Source: Desulfopila aestuarii DSM 18488 (lineage in GTDB: Bacteria; Desulfobacterota; Desulfobulbia; Desulfobulbales; Desulfocapsaceae). Taken from it: a stretch of 64,000 nt of DNA. This document shows, piece by piece, positions 43,719-53,857 of the stretch. A program made the position numbers and the translations under genes. Every line of letters begins with the position of its first letter. The stretch's first letter is position 1. The DNA is taken from assembly GCF_900143695.1 (NCBI RefSeq), contig NZ_FRFE01000003.1, positions 124,001 to 188,000 on the forward strand. The letters run 5' to 3'. The notes under the pieces are model-generated. The model had not been told where the DNA came from and did no database searches. It saw only the letters and a list, made by a program, of their open reading frames with translations.

Positions 43719-45638
43719 TTACAAATTCAGGGAACGGGAGATAAATATGCTCAGAACGCTGAGTCCTATGACCATGTAGATGGCGTACACCCGCACATAT
43801 CCAACCTGAACAACCTTGAACGCATTGGCCAGAGCCCCGTAGAGCCAGACAACTACCTTCACCGGACCATCAGTGACAAAGGGCTCAATGCTCTTTGAAA
43901 TGGCGGTACCAAGCAGTTTATAGGGAACAACCAGCAGGTAATGATAGAGCTCATCCACCATGAACTTGTTATAGGCAAAATTGGCAAGTCCGGTATAGAA
44001 CGGCTCCTCTGCTGTCGCCACGTAGAATTTCTTCCAGGCAAAAAAGATACCGCAGCCAAAAGCAGCGATCGATGTAGCCACGGCCAGAACTTCAAGCCAG
44101 ACACTGACATGTGGATGATGTTCGGTAAGGCTCGGGGCCAGCCAATGGGAAACTCCGAGATGCCCACCAAAAATAGACGGGATGTTCAGGTAGCCGGCAA
44201 AACAGGCGCCAACTGCAAGGACGATCAACGGGACGGTCATGACCTTCGGCGACTCATGGGCATGCTCATAGGCATGCTCATCGCGCGGCTTGCCGTGAAA
44301 AACGACAAAGAACATTCTGAAAGTGTAGAAGGCCGTCATCGCCGCTACCAGTACTCCAACCAGCCAAACACCGCCATGACCAGAGGCAAGTGCCATGAAG
44401 AGTATCTCATCTTTTGAGAAGAAACCGGAGAACGGTGGACACCCGGCCAGCGCCAGGCAGCCAATCAGCATGGTCCAGTACGTAATAGGCATCTTGTTCT
44501 TCAAACCACCCATGCGCCAGATATCCTGTTCATGGTGAAGGGCATAAATAACAGACCCGGCACCAAGGAAGAGCAGGGCCTTGAAAAAGGCGTGGGTGAA
44601 GACGTGGAAGATACCGGCAGAGTAGGCGGCAACACCGACACCGGCAAACATATAGCCTAGCTGACTCACGGTTGAATACGCCAGAATCTTTTTAATATCG
44701 CGTTGGAAACAGCCGAAAATCGCCGCAAGCAGTGCCGTCAGGATACCAATCCAGGCGACGACCGTTCCGGCCGCCGGCACCTCAGCATAGATGAAGCTGA
44801 ATCGGGCAACCATATAGACACCGGCAGTGACCATGGTAGCGGCATGGATGAGAGCGGAAACCGGTGTAGGACCGGCCATGGCATCTGGCAACCACACGTA
44901 AAGCGGAATCTGGGCAGATTTACCGGTGGCACCAACAAAGAGCAGCAAACAGATGGCAAGTCCCACACCCGGTCCAATCTGCTCGGCATTGGCCCTGAGG
45001 GACATGTAATCAAATCCGCCGGAACCGATAGCCCAGAACAAAAGTGACATACCGAGCACAAAACCGAGATCACCAATGCGGTTTACAATGAAGGCCTTAT
45101 TGCCAGCAATGACATTGTTGGTTTCAGTTGAATAATAGCTGATGAGCAGATATGAACAGAGACCAACGCCCTCCCACCCTACAAACATGACGACCGGACT
45201 GCTACCCAGCACCAAAATCAGCATCGAGCCCAGGAAGAGGTTGAGGTAGGCAAAGAATTTGCCAAAATTCTCGTCCTTGGCCATATAACCGACGGAATAG
45301 ACATGGATGAGAGTGCCGATCAAGGTAACAAAGAGCAGCATGAGTGAGCTAAGCGGATCGGCAAAGAAACCCATGGAGATATCCAGATCGCCAACCTTAA
45401 TCCAGGTAAAGACATCCTGGACAAGGTATCTGCTATCTTCCGGCAGTCCTTTTAGTCCGAAATAGACCTTCAGGGCCAGGATAAAAGTAAGTGCTGGACC
45501 GATGCAGGCAATGATGCCATAGATCTTCTCGGGAAAAGCCTTGCCCTTGCAGGAGACCAGGTACATTAATCCCATGAGCAGTGCCCCGAGCAACGGCAGC
45601 AAGGGAATTAACACGAGATACGATACGGTGTGTTCCAT
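43719..45638 (-). CDS. nuoL: NADH-quinone oxidoreductase subunit L
   Basis: A 639-residue antiporter-like subunit, the largest of the membrane arm. The conserved Glu is in MFVGWEGVGLCSYLLISYY, and the loop AQIPLYVWLPDAMAGPTPVSALIHAATMVTAGVYM holds the helix-7/8 charges. The C-terminal hydrophobic part forms the long lateral helix and final helix that brace NuoM and NuoN. It is 4 bp from nuoK. Confidence 0.96.
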   Translation of the reverse strand: MEHTVSYLVLIPLLPLLGALLMGLMYLVSCKGKAFPEKIYGIIACIGPALTFILALKVYFGLKGLPEDSRYLVQDVFTWIKVGDLDISMGFFADPLSSLMLLFVTLIGTLIHVYSVGYMAKDENFGKFFAYLNLFLGSMLILVLGSSPVVMFVGWEGVGLCSYLLISYYSTETNNVIAGNKAFIVNRIGDLGFVLGMSLLFWAIGSGGFDYMSLRANAEQIGPGVGLAICLLLFVGATGKSAQIPLYVWLPDAMAGPTPVSALIHAATMVTAGVYMVARFSFIYAEVPAAGTVVAWIGILTALLAAIFGCFQRDIKKILAYSTVSQLGYMFAGVGVAAYSAGIFHVFTHAFFKALLFLGAGSVIYALHHEQDIWRMGGLKNKMPITYWTMLIGCLALAGCPPFSGFFSKDEILFMALASGHGGVWLVGVLVAAMTAFYTFRMFFVVFHGKPRDEHAYEHAHESPKVMTVPLIVLAVGACFAGYLNIPSIFGGHLGVSHWLAPSLTEHHPHVSVWLEVLAVATSIAAFGCGIFFAWKKFYVATAEEPFYTGLANFAYNKFMVDELYHYLLVVPYKLLGTAISKSIEPFVTDGPVKVVVWLYGALANAFKVVQVGYVRVYAIYMVIGLSVLSIFISRSLNL

Positions 45639-45642
45639 CTTG

Positions 45643-45939
45643 TTACCCTCTCAACAGGCTGAATACGTTGGTATCCAGGTTGCCTTTATGCTTATGCAGC
45701 AAAATGACGACCGCAAGCGCCAGAGCAGCTTCCGCCGCCGCCACAGCCATAACCATCAGGGCCAGGACATGACCGTCCATATTCTCATGCAACCGCGACA
45801 AAGCGACAAAGGCCAGGTTTGCTGCATTCAGCATCAGTTCGATCGACATGAAGACCGTGAAGACGTTTCTTCTCGAAATCACACCGAGAAGGCCGAAACA
45901 GAAGAGTATGACACTTAATGAAAGATAGTTCGCAATCAC
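45643..45939 (-). CDS. nuoK: NADH-quinone oxidoreductase subunit K
   Basis: A 98-residue three-helix subunit with the conserved Glu in [16 protein letters not shown] (helix 2) and another in [13 protein letters not shown] (helix 3). Both are in the central proton path of the membrane arm. It overlaps nuoJ by 4 bp. Confidence 0.95.
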   Translation of the reverse strand: MIANYLSLSVILFCFGLLGVISRRNVFTVFMSIELMLNAANLAFVALSRLHENMDGHVLALMVMAVAAAEAALALAVVILLHKHKGNLDTNVFSLLRG

Positions 45940-46445
45940 AGCTTGCCCTCCCTCTTGCCGGCTAATACTACTGCACCAACCAAAGCCACCAGCAGCAGAA
46001 TTGAGACAATTTCAAACGGCAGCAGCCATTCGGTAAACAGCACCATGCCAACCCCCTTGACACTGCCAAAACTATCGCCCACGATGGTGGCCTCACAGCT
46101 TGGCAGTTTATTGACCACCTTCAGCAGGAAAATTGCCAAGGGCGCGATCACCACAGCACCGCCACCAAAGTAAAACCAGCGGTTCGACTCATCTGGCAGA
46201 TCCTTTTCACCGATATTCAAGAACATGATGATAAAAAGAATAAGCGACATAATGGCACCGGCATACACAATGAGCTGAATAGCAAAGATCAGCTTCGCCG
46301 AAAGCAGGGCGAACAAGCCGGCCAAGGCGATCAGGGTCATGATAAAGCTCATTGCCCCGTTCATCGGATGCCTCAGCAGCACCAGTCCAGCGGCTCCAGC
46401 CACGGCCAGCACTGCAAATGCGGAAAAGAGAATCGTTGAAACCAT
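45936..46445 (-). CDS. nuoJ: NADH-quinone oxidoreductase subunit J
   Basis: A 169-residue membrane subunit with five helices. The helix-3 segment [22 protein letters not shown] is the conserved core that rotates during turnover in known structures. It lies between nuoI and nuoK, in the usual order, with 4 bp between it and nuoI. Confidence 0.95.
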   Translation of the reverse strand: MVSTILFSAFAVLAVAGAAGLVLLRHPMNGAMSFIMTLIALAGLFALLSAKLIFAIQLIVYAGAIMSLILFIIMFLNIGEKDLPDESNRWFYFGGGAVVIAPLAIFLLKVVNKLPSCEATIVGDSFGSVKGVGMVLFTEWLLPFEIVSILLLVALVGAVVLAGKREGKL

Positions 46446-46449
46446 GATA

Positions 46450-46974
46450 TCAGCAGCCTCCCTTCTGGTATTCTTCTTCCGAACATCCGGCCGGAGTGGT
46501 CAGGAGATCTTCAAGGCCGATCATCATCGACTCCCGGTCATAACTGGTCACCGAAAAAATCCCCGTATCCATCCGTATCGCATCCATGGGGCAGGCCTCA
46601 ACGCAATACCCGCAATAGATACATTCCAGCAGATCGATATCAAATCGAACAGGTAGCTTCTCCGACCTGCCATCTGTTCTCTCACCGGCTTCGATCATGA
46701 TACAGTTGGATGGACAATTGGTCTGACACATGAAGCAGGCTACGCATTTCACGGTGCCATCCTCATGAGTAGTCAATCGGTGTCGTCCTCGCCACCTGGC
46801 AGGAATTTCAGGTTTTACTTCAGGGTAGTGCCGAACATAGAGCCGTCTGTTATCCATCAGGTTTCGAAAAAAATGCCCGAAGGTAACCGCCATGCCCTTG
46901 AACACCTCGACCAGATACAGATGCTCGAGGAACGTTCTACCCTTGCGCTCAATCGTTTTTACTTTTGCACTCAT
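46450..46974 (-). CDS. nuoI: NADH-quinone oxidoreductase subunit I
   Basis: A 174-residue protein with two ferredoxin sites, CVACFMCQTNCP and CIYCGYCVEACP, for clusters N6a and N6b, which relay electrons from NuoG to NuoB. I chose the ATG at 46974 (GAGGGA seven bases upstream) over a start at 47058 that would overlap nuoH. The C-terminus carries an extra Cys pair (PAGC and GGC), of unknown meaning. Confidence 0.95.
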   Translation of the reverse strand: MSAKVKTIERKGRTFLEHLYLVEVFKGMAVTFGHFFRNLMDNRRLYVRHYPEVKPEIPARWRGRHRLTTHEDGTVKCVACFMCQTNCPSNCIMIEAGERTDGRSEKLPVRFDIDLLECIYCGYCVEACPMDAIRMDTGIFSVTSYDRESMMIGLEDLLTTPAGCSEEEYQKGGC

Positions 46975-46985
46975 GACAGATTCCC

Positions 46986-48272
46986 TCAGGCCAGTGACAC
47001 GACAACCGCGCTGGTGATAAAAATGTTGAGCAGAGCCAGCGGCAGAAGCCTCTGCCACCCAAGTCTCTGCAGCTGATCATAGCGGAATCGGGGCAGAGTC
47101 CAGCGTACCCAGATATAGACAAAGCACATCAAGAAGGTCTTGAACAGAAAGCAGGCAATCTGCAGCAAGGCAACCAGGATCCGTGCCCCACCTGCCCCTG
47201 AGGAGAAGATGAGAAAGCCGAGAAAGATAATCTCGATGAAGATAACGATACTCCAGATAACCGCGGCATAGACCTGTGCTTCAAATACGCGTGGATCGTT
47301 TGGTCTCTCATACTGACTACGGTTATTCTTCTTCATCCAGATATTGAAGAAATAGGCCGCAACCGGCATCGCCAGCATCAGGAGAAAAACCACCGGCTTG
47401 GAATGATTGACCAGGGTCTCGGTAGAGAACCATGGAATCTGATAGCTGCCAAAATAGAGGGTGACGATGAGTGCCGAAGAGACGAACATGGCCACATACT
47501 CGCCCATGAAAAAGAGGGCGAATTTCATGGAGCTGTATTCAACATGGAACCCGGCGACGATTTCACTCTCACCTTCTGCCAGGTCAAAGGGCGTCCGGTT
47601 GGTTTCGGCAAAGGCGGCAACAATGAAAATGATCACACCCAGCGGCTGCAGGAAAACTCCCCACATGGGGATAAAACCGAAAAGCAGTTGGCCTTGAAAT
47701 CGTGCCATCTCGCTCAAATTCACCGTACTGTAGATAGTAAGTAGCGAAACCAGGGCAAGGCCCATTGGGATTTCGTAACTGATAACCTGAGCAGCTGCAC
47801 GCAGGCCACCAAGTACGCCGTATTTGTTGTGAGATGACCAGCCGGCAAGGATAATGCCGTAGACACCGAATCCGACCACCGCCAGGAACCAGAGGATACC
47901 GAGATCGGCTGGTATCGCTTGCATGATGTATTCTTTGCCGTTTAGCACCAATGTATCGGCAAAAGGTACCATGGCAAAAGAAAGGATAGCGGTGATAAAC
48001 ACCAGGGTAGGAGCAAGAATAAAGTACAGCTTATGCTTGATATGGCCCGGTACGATATCTTCCTTGAAGATCAGTTTTACAGCATCGGCTATGTTTTGAA
48101 TCAGACCACCTGCCCTGAAACCCAGAACATTACAGCGGTTCGGCCCAGAGCGATCCTGGAAGTAACCGGCGCCGCGCCGTTCCATCCACACCAGTACCGC
48201 TACAAAAGAGAGCGGCACAAAAGCCCCGAAGGCAATGCGAAGTATCACAAGAAGAATATCAAGCGCTGACAT
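46986..48272 (-). CDS. nuoH: NADH-quinone oxidoreductase subunit H, extended form
   Basis: A 428-residue protein; E. coli NuoH is 325. The quinone-site segments are intact: VWMERRGAGYFQDRSGPNRC at the start and AAFAETNRTPFDLAEGESEIVAGF in the middle. The extra roughly 80-100 residues are between the usual seventh and eighth helices (about 265-360), giving hydrophobic segments separated by the polar IWMKKNNRSQYERPNDPRVF. It overlaps nuoG by 14 bp. The insertion may be a lineage trait. Confidence 0.95.
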   Translation of the reverse strand: MSALDILLVILRIAFGAFVPLSFVAVLVWMERRGAGYFQDRSGPNRCNVLGFRAGGLIQNIADAVKLIFKEDIVPGHIKHKLYFILAPTLVFITAILSFAMVPFADTLVLNGKEYIMQAIPADLGILWFLAVVGFGVYGIILAGWSSHNKYGVLGGLRAAAQVISYEIPMGLALVSLLTIYSTVNLSEMARFQGQLLFGFIPMWGVFLQPLGVIIFIVAAFAETNRTPFDLAEGESEIVAGFHVEYSSMKFALFFMGEYVAMFVSSALIVTLYFGSYQIPWFSTETLVNHSKPVVFLLMLAMPVAAYFFNIWMKKNNRSQYERPNDPRVFEAQVYAAVIWSIVIFIEIIFLGFLIFSSGAGGARILVALLQIACFLFKTFLMCFVYIWVRWTLPRFRYDQLQRLGWQRLLPLALLNIFITSAVVVSLA

Positions 48273-49821
48273 GGCTTTCCTCGCTTACTGAAAGTTGCAA
48301 TCCCTCAGCCGGGATTCTATCCGGATGGACTTCGGCCAGTTCCTCCACCGTGGTCTTCATACCCGGCCATGCATGGGCATTATCACGGACAGCGCCACCC
48401 AAGAGCCTGGTCACTTCGAGGATATCGATCCTTTCCTCATTTTTTCGTACTGCCCGGGTAAATGATTGCAGCACGTTATTAATATTGACGATGGTACCGT
48501 CATATTCACTATAGGATGCAACCGGCAAGGCCACCTTGCTGATTTCGGTCATAGTGTTTTCGTGACTTGAAATAGCAATGACCCTCTTGGCTGCAATCGC
48601 GTTTCTCAGTTCCTCATTGTTTCCGAATCGGAACGGATCGTTATCGAAACTGATAAAGAGATCACATTCACCGAGCGCCTGCTCAAGAGTCGTACGCTCA
48701 CAGTCGATATCAAGTAATTGCAACCCTCTACGATTTGCAGACTTATCATCACAAATCAGAAAGTCGTCGCCGTCACCGGCCTTGACATACCCTTCAGAAT
48801 ATCCTGAACAGCGTGCACCGTACAGAGTCGCGATTCTTTTCACCGCCCACTGCTGTTCCAGTGTCGAATTGGGCGATATCAGCATGAGCGGCTTTTTGGC
48901 CTGATTCAGCTCCTGCTGAATCCGTTGGATACCGTCTTCAAAGCTTGTTTCCTTGCCCTCGATCATGGTAGCGGTCAGCCTGTTTTCATTTTCTTCTTTG
49001 TAGCTGAGCCGGCCTTCATCACACATGAAGTAGCCATTTACCAGGGAATTGAGACGTGGACGGTATCGGTAGATCACATCATCCTTGTACTTCTCGCGGT
49101 TATGATCGATAAAGATATTGCAGCCGCGGGCACAACCGTGGCAAATCCCTTTGTCTTTTTTCAGGAACCAGACCCGCTGCTTGAACCGAAAATCCCTACT
49201 GGTCATGGCGCCGACAGGACAGAGGTCGACAATGTTCAAAGCATAACGGTTATTGAGTGGCCGGCCGGGGAAGATGTTCACCCTGGCAGCATCGGTGCGG
49301 TTGATGATTCCGAGTTCACCGGTCTTGGTAATCTGCCGGGTGAAGCGGACACAACGGCCACAGACAACACAGCGCTCCTGATCGTGCACCACGCCGCAGC
49401 CAAAATCCATTTTCTTGCCCTTCGTGACCTGGGGGACGCGCATCCTACTATCCTGAAGGTCATGAGCCATATAGTAATCCTGCAGCTTGCATTCACCCGC
49501 CTGATCACAGATAGGACAGTCAACTGGATGGTTGATCAGCTCAAACTCCATGATGTCCCGCTGGATCTTCTTGATATTGTCGGTATCGAGCTGAACCCGC
49601 ATCCCTTCGCGAGCGGGCGTCTTGCAAGCGGGGACCACTGGTGGCCGTCCGTCTTCGATCCCTACCAGGCACATCCTGCAGTTGCCGTCGGCCCCCAGCG
49701 CCGGGTGGTAACAGAGATGGGGGATCTCGATTCCGACAGCACCAATGGCATCAATGAGGTTCTTGCCGGATTCGACCTCAACCTCCTCGCCATTCACAAA
49801 CAGTTTCACCATTTCAGCCAT
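48259..49821 (-). CDS. nuoG: NADH-quinone oxidoreductase subunit G, shortened
   Basis: A 520-residue protein against about 900 in E. coli. The N-terminal [2Fe-2S] domain (HLCYHPALGADGNCRMCLVG...VPAC), the His-Cys-ligated cluster (HPVDCPICDQAGEC), further [4Fe-4S] site (CVVCGRCVRFTRQI) and N7-like CHGCARGCN are all present. The molybdopterin-oxidoreductase-like body is cut down to about 280 residues. This shorter plan occurs in other bacteria, including Geobacter-type complexes. It accepts electrons from NuoF. The start at 49821 is 9 bp after the nuoF stop. Confidence 0.94.
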   Translation of the reverse strand: MAEMVKLFVNGEEVEVESGKNLIDAIGAVGIEIPHLCYHPALGADGNCRMCLVGIEDGRPPVVPACKTPAREGMRVQLDTDNIKKIQRDIMEFELINHPVDCPICDQAGECKLQDYYMAHDLQDSRMRVPQVTKGKKMDFGCGVVHDQERCVVCGRCVRFTRQITKTGELGIINRTDAARVNIFPGRPLNNRYALNIVDLCPVGAMTSRDFRFKQRVWFLKKDKGICHGCARGCNIFIDHNREKYKDDVIYRYRPRLNSLVNGYFMCDEGRLSYKEENENRLTATMIEGKETSFEDGIQRIQQELNQAKKPLMLISPNSTLEQQWAVKRIATLYGARCSGYSEGYVKAGDGDDFLICDDKSANRRGLQLLDIDCERTTLEQALGECDLFISFDNDPFRFGNNEELRNAIAAKRVIAISSHENTMTEISKVALPVASYSEYDGTIVNINNVLQSFTRAVRKNEERIDILEVTRLLGGAVRDNAHAWPGMKTTVEELAEVHPDRIPAEGLQLSVSEESHVSA

Positions 49822-49829
49822 GATAACCC

Positions 49830-51110
49830 CTAATTCCCCTGCAGCTTGGCGTCTGCAGAAACATTGTCAATGGCATAGGCCTCAAACTCATGCCGGAACT
49901 TATCCAGGTAGCTGCGCACCGGCATCGTACAGGCCGCGGACAGCACGCAGACGGTTTTCATTTCGATGTTGTCACAGAGCTCGCGCAGCAGGTCGACATC
50001 CGCTAAGGTCCCCTGCCCGGCAAGCAGTTTTTTGGTGATTTTTTTCATCCAGCCCAACCCCTCCCGGCAGGGAGTGCATTGGCCGCATGATTCATGATGA
50101 TAAAAATTGATAAGATTCTCGACCAGCTTGACGCAATCGACTGTCTCATCAAGGACCACAATGCCACCGGAGCCGAACATGGTTTTATGGGCCGCCATGG
50201 ATTCATAGTCCAGGGTGACGGTTTTAGCCTCTTCGACCGTAAGTACAGGGGTCGAACTGCCACCAGGTATGACACCTTTTAATTTGCGGCCTTTCCAGAC
50301 ACCACCCGCCACCTTGTCAATCACTTCCATAAGCGGCAAACCTAGAGGAAGTTCATACATGCCCGGCTTTTCCACATGACCGGAGATTCCAAAAAGATGG
50401 GTTCCCGGGCTCTTTTCAGTACCGTAAGCTGTATAAGCCTCGTGACCGTTGGTCAGAATAAAAGGCAATGAAGCTATGGTCTGGACGTTGTTGATAATGG
50501 TTGGGCTGCTGTAAAGTCCTTCCACCGCCGGAAACGGCGGCTTGGAACGAGGCTGCCCTTTCTTGCCTTCTATGGATTCAAGCAGGGCCGTCTCTTCGCC
50601 ACAGACATAAGCACCTGCGCCGCGATGGACGGTCACATCAACCCGGAAGTCCTGCCCCGCCACTTTATCCCCAAGATAGCCGGCGGCATATGCTTCATCG
50701 ATCGCTTGCTGCAATACCTTGACCTGGGTTGTGTACTCACCACGAATATAAATATAGACGTCATTGCAGCCGATGGCCCAGCAACAGATAATGATGCCTT
50801 CTAGCAACATGTGCGGGTCGCGCACCAGGATATAGCGATCCTTAAATGTGGCCGGTTCCGATTCATCTGAGTTAACAGCCAGATAGGTAGGTTTGCCGGT
50901 ATCTTTCGGGAGAAATCCCCATTTTACGCCAGCAGGAAAGCCAGCGCCGCCACGGCCGCGCAGACCGGATTTTTTCACTTCTTCCGTAACCGCCGCAGGC
51001 TCCATTGCAAAAAGTTTATCCAGCGTCGAATACGCGCCATGCTTTTTGGCAACCTCCAGAAGATGGGCGTTTTCGATATCGAATTTTTCGCTGAGAATTT
51101 TAACTTCCAT
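49830..51110 (-). CDS. nuoF: NADH-quinone oxidoreductase subunit F
   Basis: A 426-residue flavoprotein. It shows the Gly-rich NADH/FMN site (LRGRGGAGFPAGVKWGFLP), the FMN region (AYVCGEETALLESIEGKKGQPRSKPPFP) and the N3 cluster ligands (ESCGQCTPCREGLGWM with a later Cys). It oxidises NADH and passes electrons through FMN to NuoG. With NuoE it makes the NADH module, so this complex I should accept NADH rather than only ferredoxin. Confidence 0.95.
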   Translation of the reverse strand: MEVKILSEKFDIENAHLLEVAKKHGAYSTLDKLFAMEPAAVTEEVKKSGLRGRGGAGFPAGVKWGFLPKDTGKPTYLAVNSDESEPATFKDRYILVRDPHMLLEGIIICCWAIGCNDVYIYIRGEYTTQVKVLQQAIDEAYAAGYLGDKVAGQDFRVDVTVHRGAGAYVCGEETALLESIEGKKGQPRSKPPFPAVEGLYSSPTIINNVQTIASLPFILTNGHEAYTAYGTEKSPGTHLFGISGHVEKPGMYELPLGLPLMEVIDKVAGGVWKGRKLKGVIPGGSSTPVLTVEEAKTVTLDYESMAAHKTMFGSGGIVVLDETVDCVKLVENLINFYHHESCGQCTPCREGLGWMKKITKKLLAGQGTLADVDLLRELCDNIEMKTVCVLSAACTMPVRSYLDKFRHEFEAYAIDNVSADAKLQGN

Positions 51111-51123
51111 TTGCCCTCGCCTC

Positions 51124-51630
51124 CTATTTCAGCGTAGCCAGAAGTGCTTTCATCTTGTCGACATCCATCTCTTCATGGAACTCGCCGTTCAACTGCACCA
51201 CCGGTGCTGTCCCGCAGTGTCCCAGACATTCAACCTCTTCAAGACTGAACCGGCCATCCTCACTGATCTCACCTGGCCTGATGCCGATCTCCTTGGCCAG
51301 ATAGTCTACGATTTCCTGCTTCTCTCTAAGCCAGCAGGATAGCGTACGGCAGACACAGATATGGTACTGGCCCTTAGGTTCAAGGTTGAACATGGTATAG
51401 AAGGTGGCAGCCTCGTACACTTTCGACGCATAGGTACCGATACGGTCAGCGATGTACGCCATAGCCTCGGCACTTATCCACCCTTCCTGCTCCTGAGTCA
51501 GCCACAGTGCCGGCAGAATCATCGACTCCCTGATGGGGTAGCGCTTGACCAGCCGTTCAAACTCGGCATCCCTCTCAGCATCAAAGGCAAATGGTTTCCC
51601 TGTGATAATCAGCTCTGATCGGTCGCTCAT
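51124..51630 (-). CDS. nuoE: NADH-quinone oxidoreductase subunit E
   Basis: A 168-residue thioredoxin-fold [2Fe-2S] protein. The cluster ligands are Cys in HICVCRTLSCWL and in ECLGHCGTAPVVQL. It holds the off-path cluster N1a beside NuoF. It overlaps nuoCD by 4 bp and is 13 bp from nuoF. Confidence 0.94.
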   Translation of the reverse strand: MSDRSELIITGKPFAFDAERDAEFERLVKRYPIRESMILPALWLTQEQEGWISAEAMAYIADRIGTYASKVYEAATFYTMFNLEPKGQYHICVCRTLSCWLREKQEIVDYLAKEIGIRPGEISEDGRFSLEEVECLGHCGTAPVVQLNGEFHEEMDVDKMKALLATLK

Positions 51631-53342
51631 CTGTCCAACTCCCCGCCGATAATGTTGATACTCCCAAGATTGATGACGGCGTCGGCAATCATCTCACCTT
51701 CGACCATCTCATGGAATCCACCCATTATATAGAAACATGGCGGACGTACTTTTAATTTGTATGGTTTACCGGAACCGTCAGCCACAAAATGGAAGCCCAG
51801 CTCGCCGTTGGCCGCCTCGAAACTGTCATACCACTCTCCGCTTGGCACTTTGACACCCTCGAAGATCAACTTGAAGTGATTTGCCAATCCTTCGATATTA
51901 TTATAGACTTCAGATTTTGGCGGCAGGACGGCGTTATGATCTTTTACGAAGATCGGCCCATCAGGAATGTGCTTCATGGCCTGGCGGATAATTTTGATCG
52001 ACTCAAATATTTCCTCGAACCTGACCATGATACGGTCGTAGATATCACCCGTTGAACCCACCGGCACATTAAAATCAAAGGATTCGTAGTTGTAGTAGGG
52101 GTTATCCTTGCGCAGATCGAACGGTACGCCACTGGCTCTGAGACATGGCCCGGTAAAACCATACGAGAGTGCCGTCTCTGCAGACAGTTTACATGTGCCC
52201 TGGGTACGATCGTGGACAATCCGGTTTTTCAGCACCAGGGCCAGCGAGTCGGAAACACCTTTCTCGATAGCCTTCAGCTGCACCTCCATGTCATGCTCCC
52301 AGCCATCGTAGAAATCACGGTACATGCCTCCGATCCGTGTAAAGGAACTGGTCAGGCGGGCACCGGTTAGACGGCTGATGAGATCGTACGAAGCCTCTTT
52401 TTCGTTGTAGAGGTACCAATAGTTGGTGAGGCCACCCATATCAACCAGGTTGGCGGCAATACATACCAGATGATCCTGCACCCTGAAGAACTCGGACATC
52501 ACTACCCGCATGAACTTACAGCGTTCCGTGATTTCGATCCCCAGCCAGGATTCCACAGCCTTGACGTAGGCGATGTTATTCATCATGGCCGAACAGTAGT
52601 TCAGCCGGTCGGTCAGAGGAATAACCTGATTGTAGGTTCTGTTCTCGGCGGTCTTTTCAAAACCACGGTGCAGATAACCGATCTCGTTGACGTTAGCGAG
52701 AATGGATTCGCCATCAAGGGCGGTAAAGATACGAATGGCGCCGTGGGTCGCAGGATGGGACGGACCGAGATTCAAGAACATGATCTCGGTGTTGATGTCT
52801 TTCATGGTGGTCTCATCGACACCATTAGCCAACAACCGGTTCTTGATCTCGTTCTCCATGGAGTAGGAGTCGTAGCAGACCTGCCCTTTGAAGATATCGT
52901 AATCCTTTCTCAGGGGATGGCCTTTGAACTGCCAATGGTTCAAGATTCGCCTGAGATCCGGATGACCGATAAAGTTAATGCCATACTGGTCATACACCTC
53001 TCGCTCGGCCCAGTTGGCTGAACTCCAGAGATGGGTGCAGGTCGGCACCCCCTTATCCGGATCGGGAACAGGCACTTTCACCTGCACCAGCATATTGTCC
53101 CGCCAGTTCCGAATGGTATATACCACTGCGAAACGGCAATCCTGGGCTACAGGATATTCCAGATAATCAATACCGGTGATGTCCAGCAGCAGTCCGAAAT
53201 TCAACTCAGGATACAGCTTGAGCCTGGAGAGGGTCTCTTCCAGCTGTTCAGGCTGAACTGTCATCTCCACATAATTCAGGACCTCTCTGCAAGCAATGCC
53301 CGGAAATTTGCTACAGATCTTCTCTATCGCGGTCGCTTTCAT
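51627..53342 (-). CDS. nuoCD: NADH-quinone oxidoreductase fused subunit CD
   Basis: A 571-residue fusion of the NuoC 30-kDa and NuoD 49-kDa subunits. The N-terminal NuoC part (about 1-165) ends in REVYDQYGINFIGHPDLRRILNHW; the NuoD part begins with NLGPSHPATHG and contains VIPLTDRLNYCSAMMNN and the quinone-site region. Such fusions are common in several bacterial lineages. It binds quinone with NuoB and NuoH. Confidence 0.95.
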   Translation of the reverse strand: MKATAIEKICSKFPGIACREVLNYVEMTVQPEQLEETLSRLKLYPELNFGLLLDITGIDYLEYPVAQDCRFAVVYTIRNWRDNMLVQVKVPVPDPDKGVPTCTHLWSSANWAEREVYDQYGINFIGHPDLRRILNHWQFKGHPLRKDYDIFKGQVCYDSYSMENEIKNRLLANGVDETTMKDINTEIMFLNLGPSHPATHGAIRIFTALDGESILANVNEIGYLHRGFEKTAENRTYNQVIPLTDRLNYCSAMMNNIAYVKAVESWLGIEITERCKFMRVVMSEFFRVQDHLVCIAANLVDMGGLTNYWYLYNEKEASYDLISRLTGARLTSSFTRIGGMYRDFYDGWEHDMEVQLKAIEKGVSDSLALVLKNRIVHDRTQGTCKLSAETALSYGFTGPCLRASGVPFDLRKDNPYYNYESFDFNVPVGSTGDIYDRIMVRFEEIFESIKIIRQAMKHIPDGPIFVKDHNAVLPPKSEVYNNIEGLANHFKLIFEGVKVPSGEWYDSFEAANGELGFHFVADGSGKPYKLKVRPPCFYIMGGFHEMVEGEMIADAVINLGSINIIGGELDR

Positions 53343-53344
53343 GA

Positions 53345-53857
53345 TCAGTCAAGGATTCCTCTGTATTCTTTATGTCTGTCAACCAGCACGCTTTCCGTCT
53401 GAATCTTCTCCTGAATCTTGATCAGCGCGTCCAGCACCGCTTCAGGCCGGGGCGGACAGCCGGAGATATAGACATCAACCGGAATGATGGTGTGAATACC
53501 CTGTACCGTACAGTAGTTGTCATATATGCCGCCGGAACTGGCGCAGGCACCCATGGCAACAACCCATTTCGGCTCCGGCATCTGCTCGTAGATCCGTTTC
53601 AGAATCGGTGCCTGTTTATAGCTGATGGTCCCGCAGACCAGCATGAGATCCGCCTGCCGTGGAGAAAATCGAACTACCTCTGCACCAAAACGGGAAATAT
53701 CATGCTGACTGGCCGCGGCGCTCATGAATTCGATGGCACAACAGGCCGTTCCGAAAACCATGGGCCACAGGGAGTATTGACGCCCCCAGTTGACGACCTC
53801 ATCCAGTTTGGTGGTGATTACCGAATCGCCGAGAGCGGCTTCCAATCCTAACGCCAA
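53345..53857 (-). CDS. nuoB: NADH-quinone oxidoreductase subunit B
   Basis: A 170-residue protein holding terminal cluster N2. The four ligands are visible: tandem Cys39-Cys40 in GTACCAIEFM, Cys105 in GACASSGG and Cys134 in SGCPPRPE. It donates electrons to quinone. It overlaps nuoA by 10 bp and is 2 bp from nuoCD. Confidence 0.96.
   Translation of the reverse strand: MALGLEAALGDSVITTKLDEVVNWGRQYSLWPMVFGTACCAIEFMSAAASQHDISRFGAEVVRFSPRQADLMLVCGTISYKQAPILKRIYEQMPEPKWVVAMGACASSGGIYDNYCTVQGIHTIIPVDVYISGCPPRPEAVLDALIKIQEKIQTESVLVDRHKEYRGILD

Noticed and set aside
48925-49833. A 302-codon open frame on the plus strand opposite nuoG
   Set aside because: nuoG on the minus strand is a complete, motif-rich complex I subunit within a perfect nuo order. 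The plus frame has no family features and no ribosome site, and is the usual antisense shadow.
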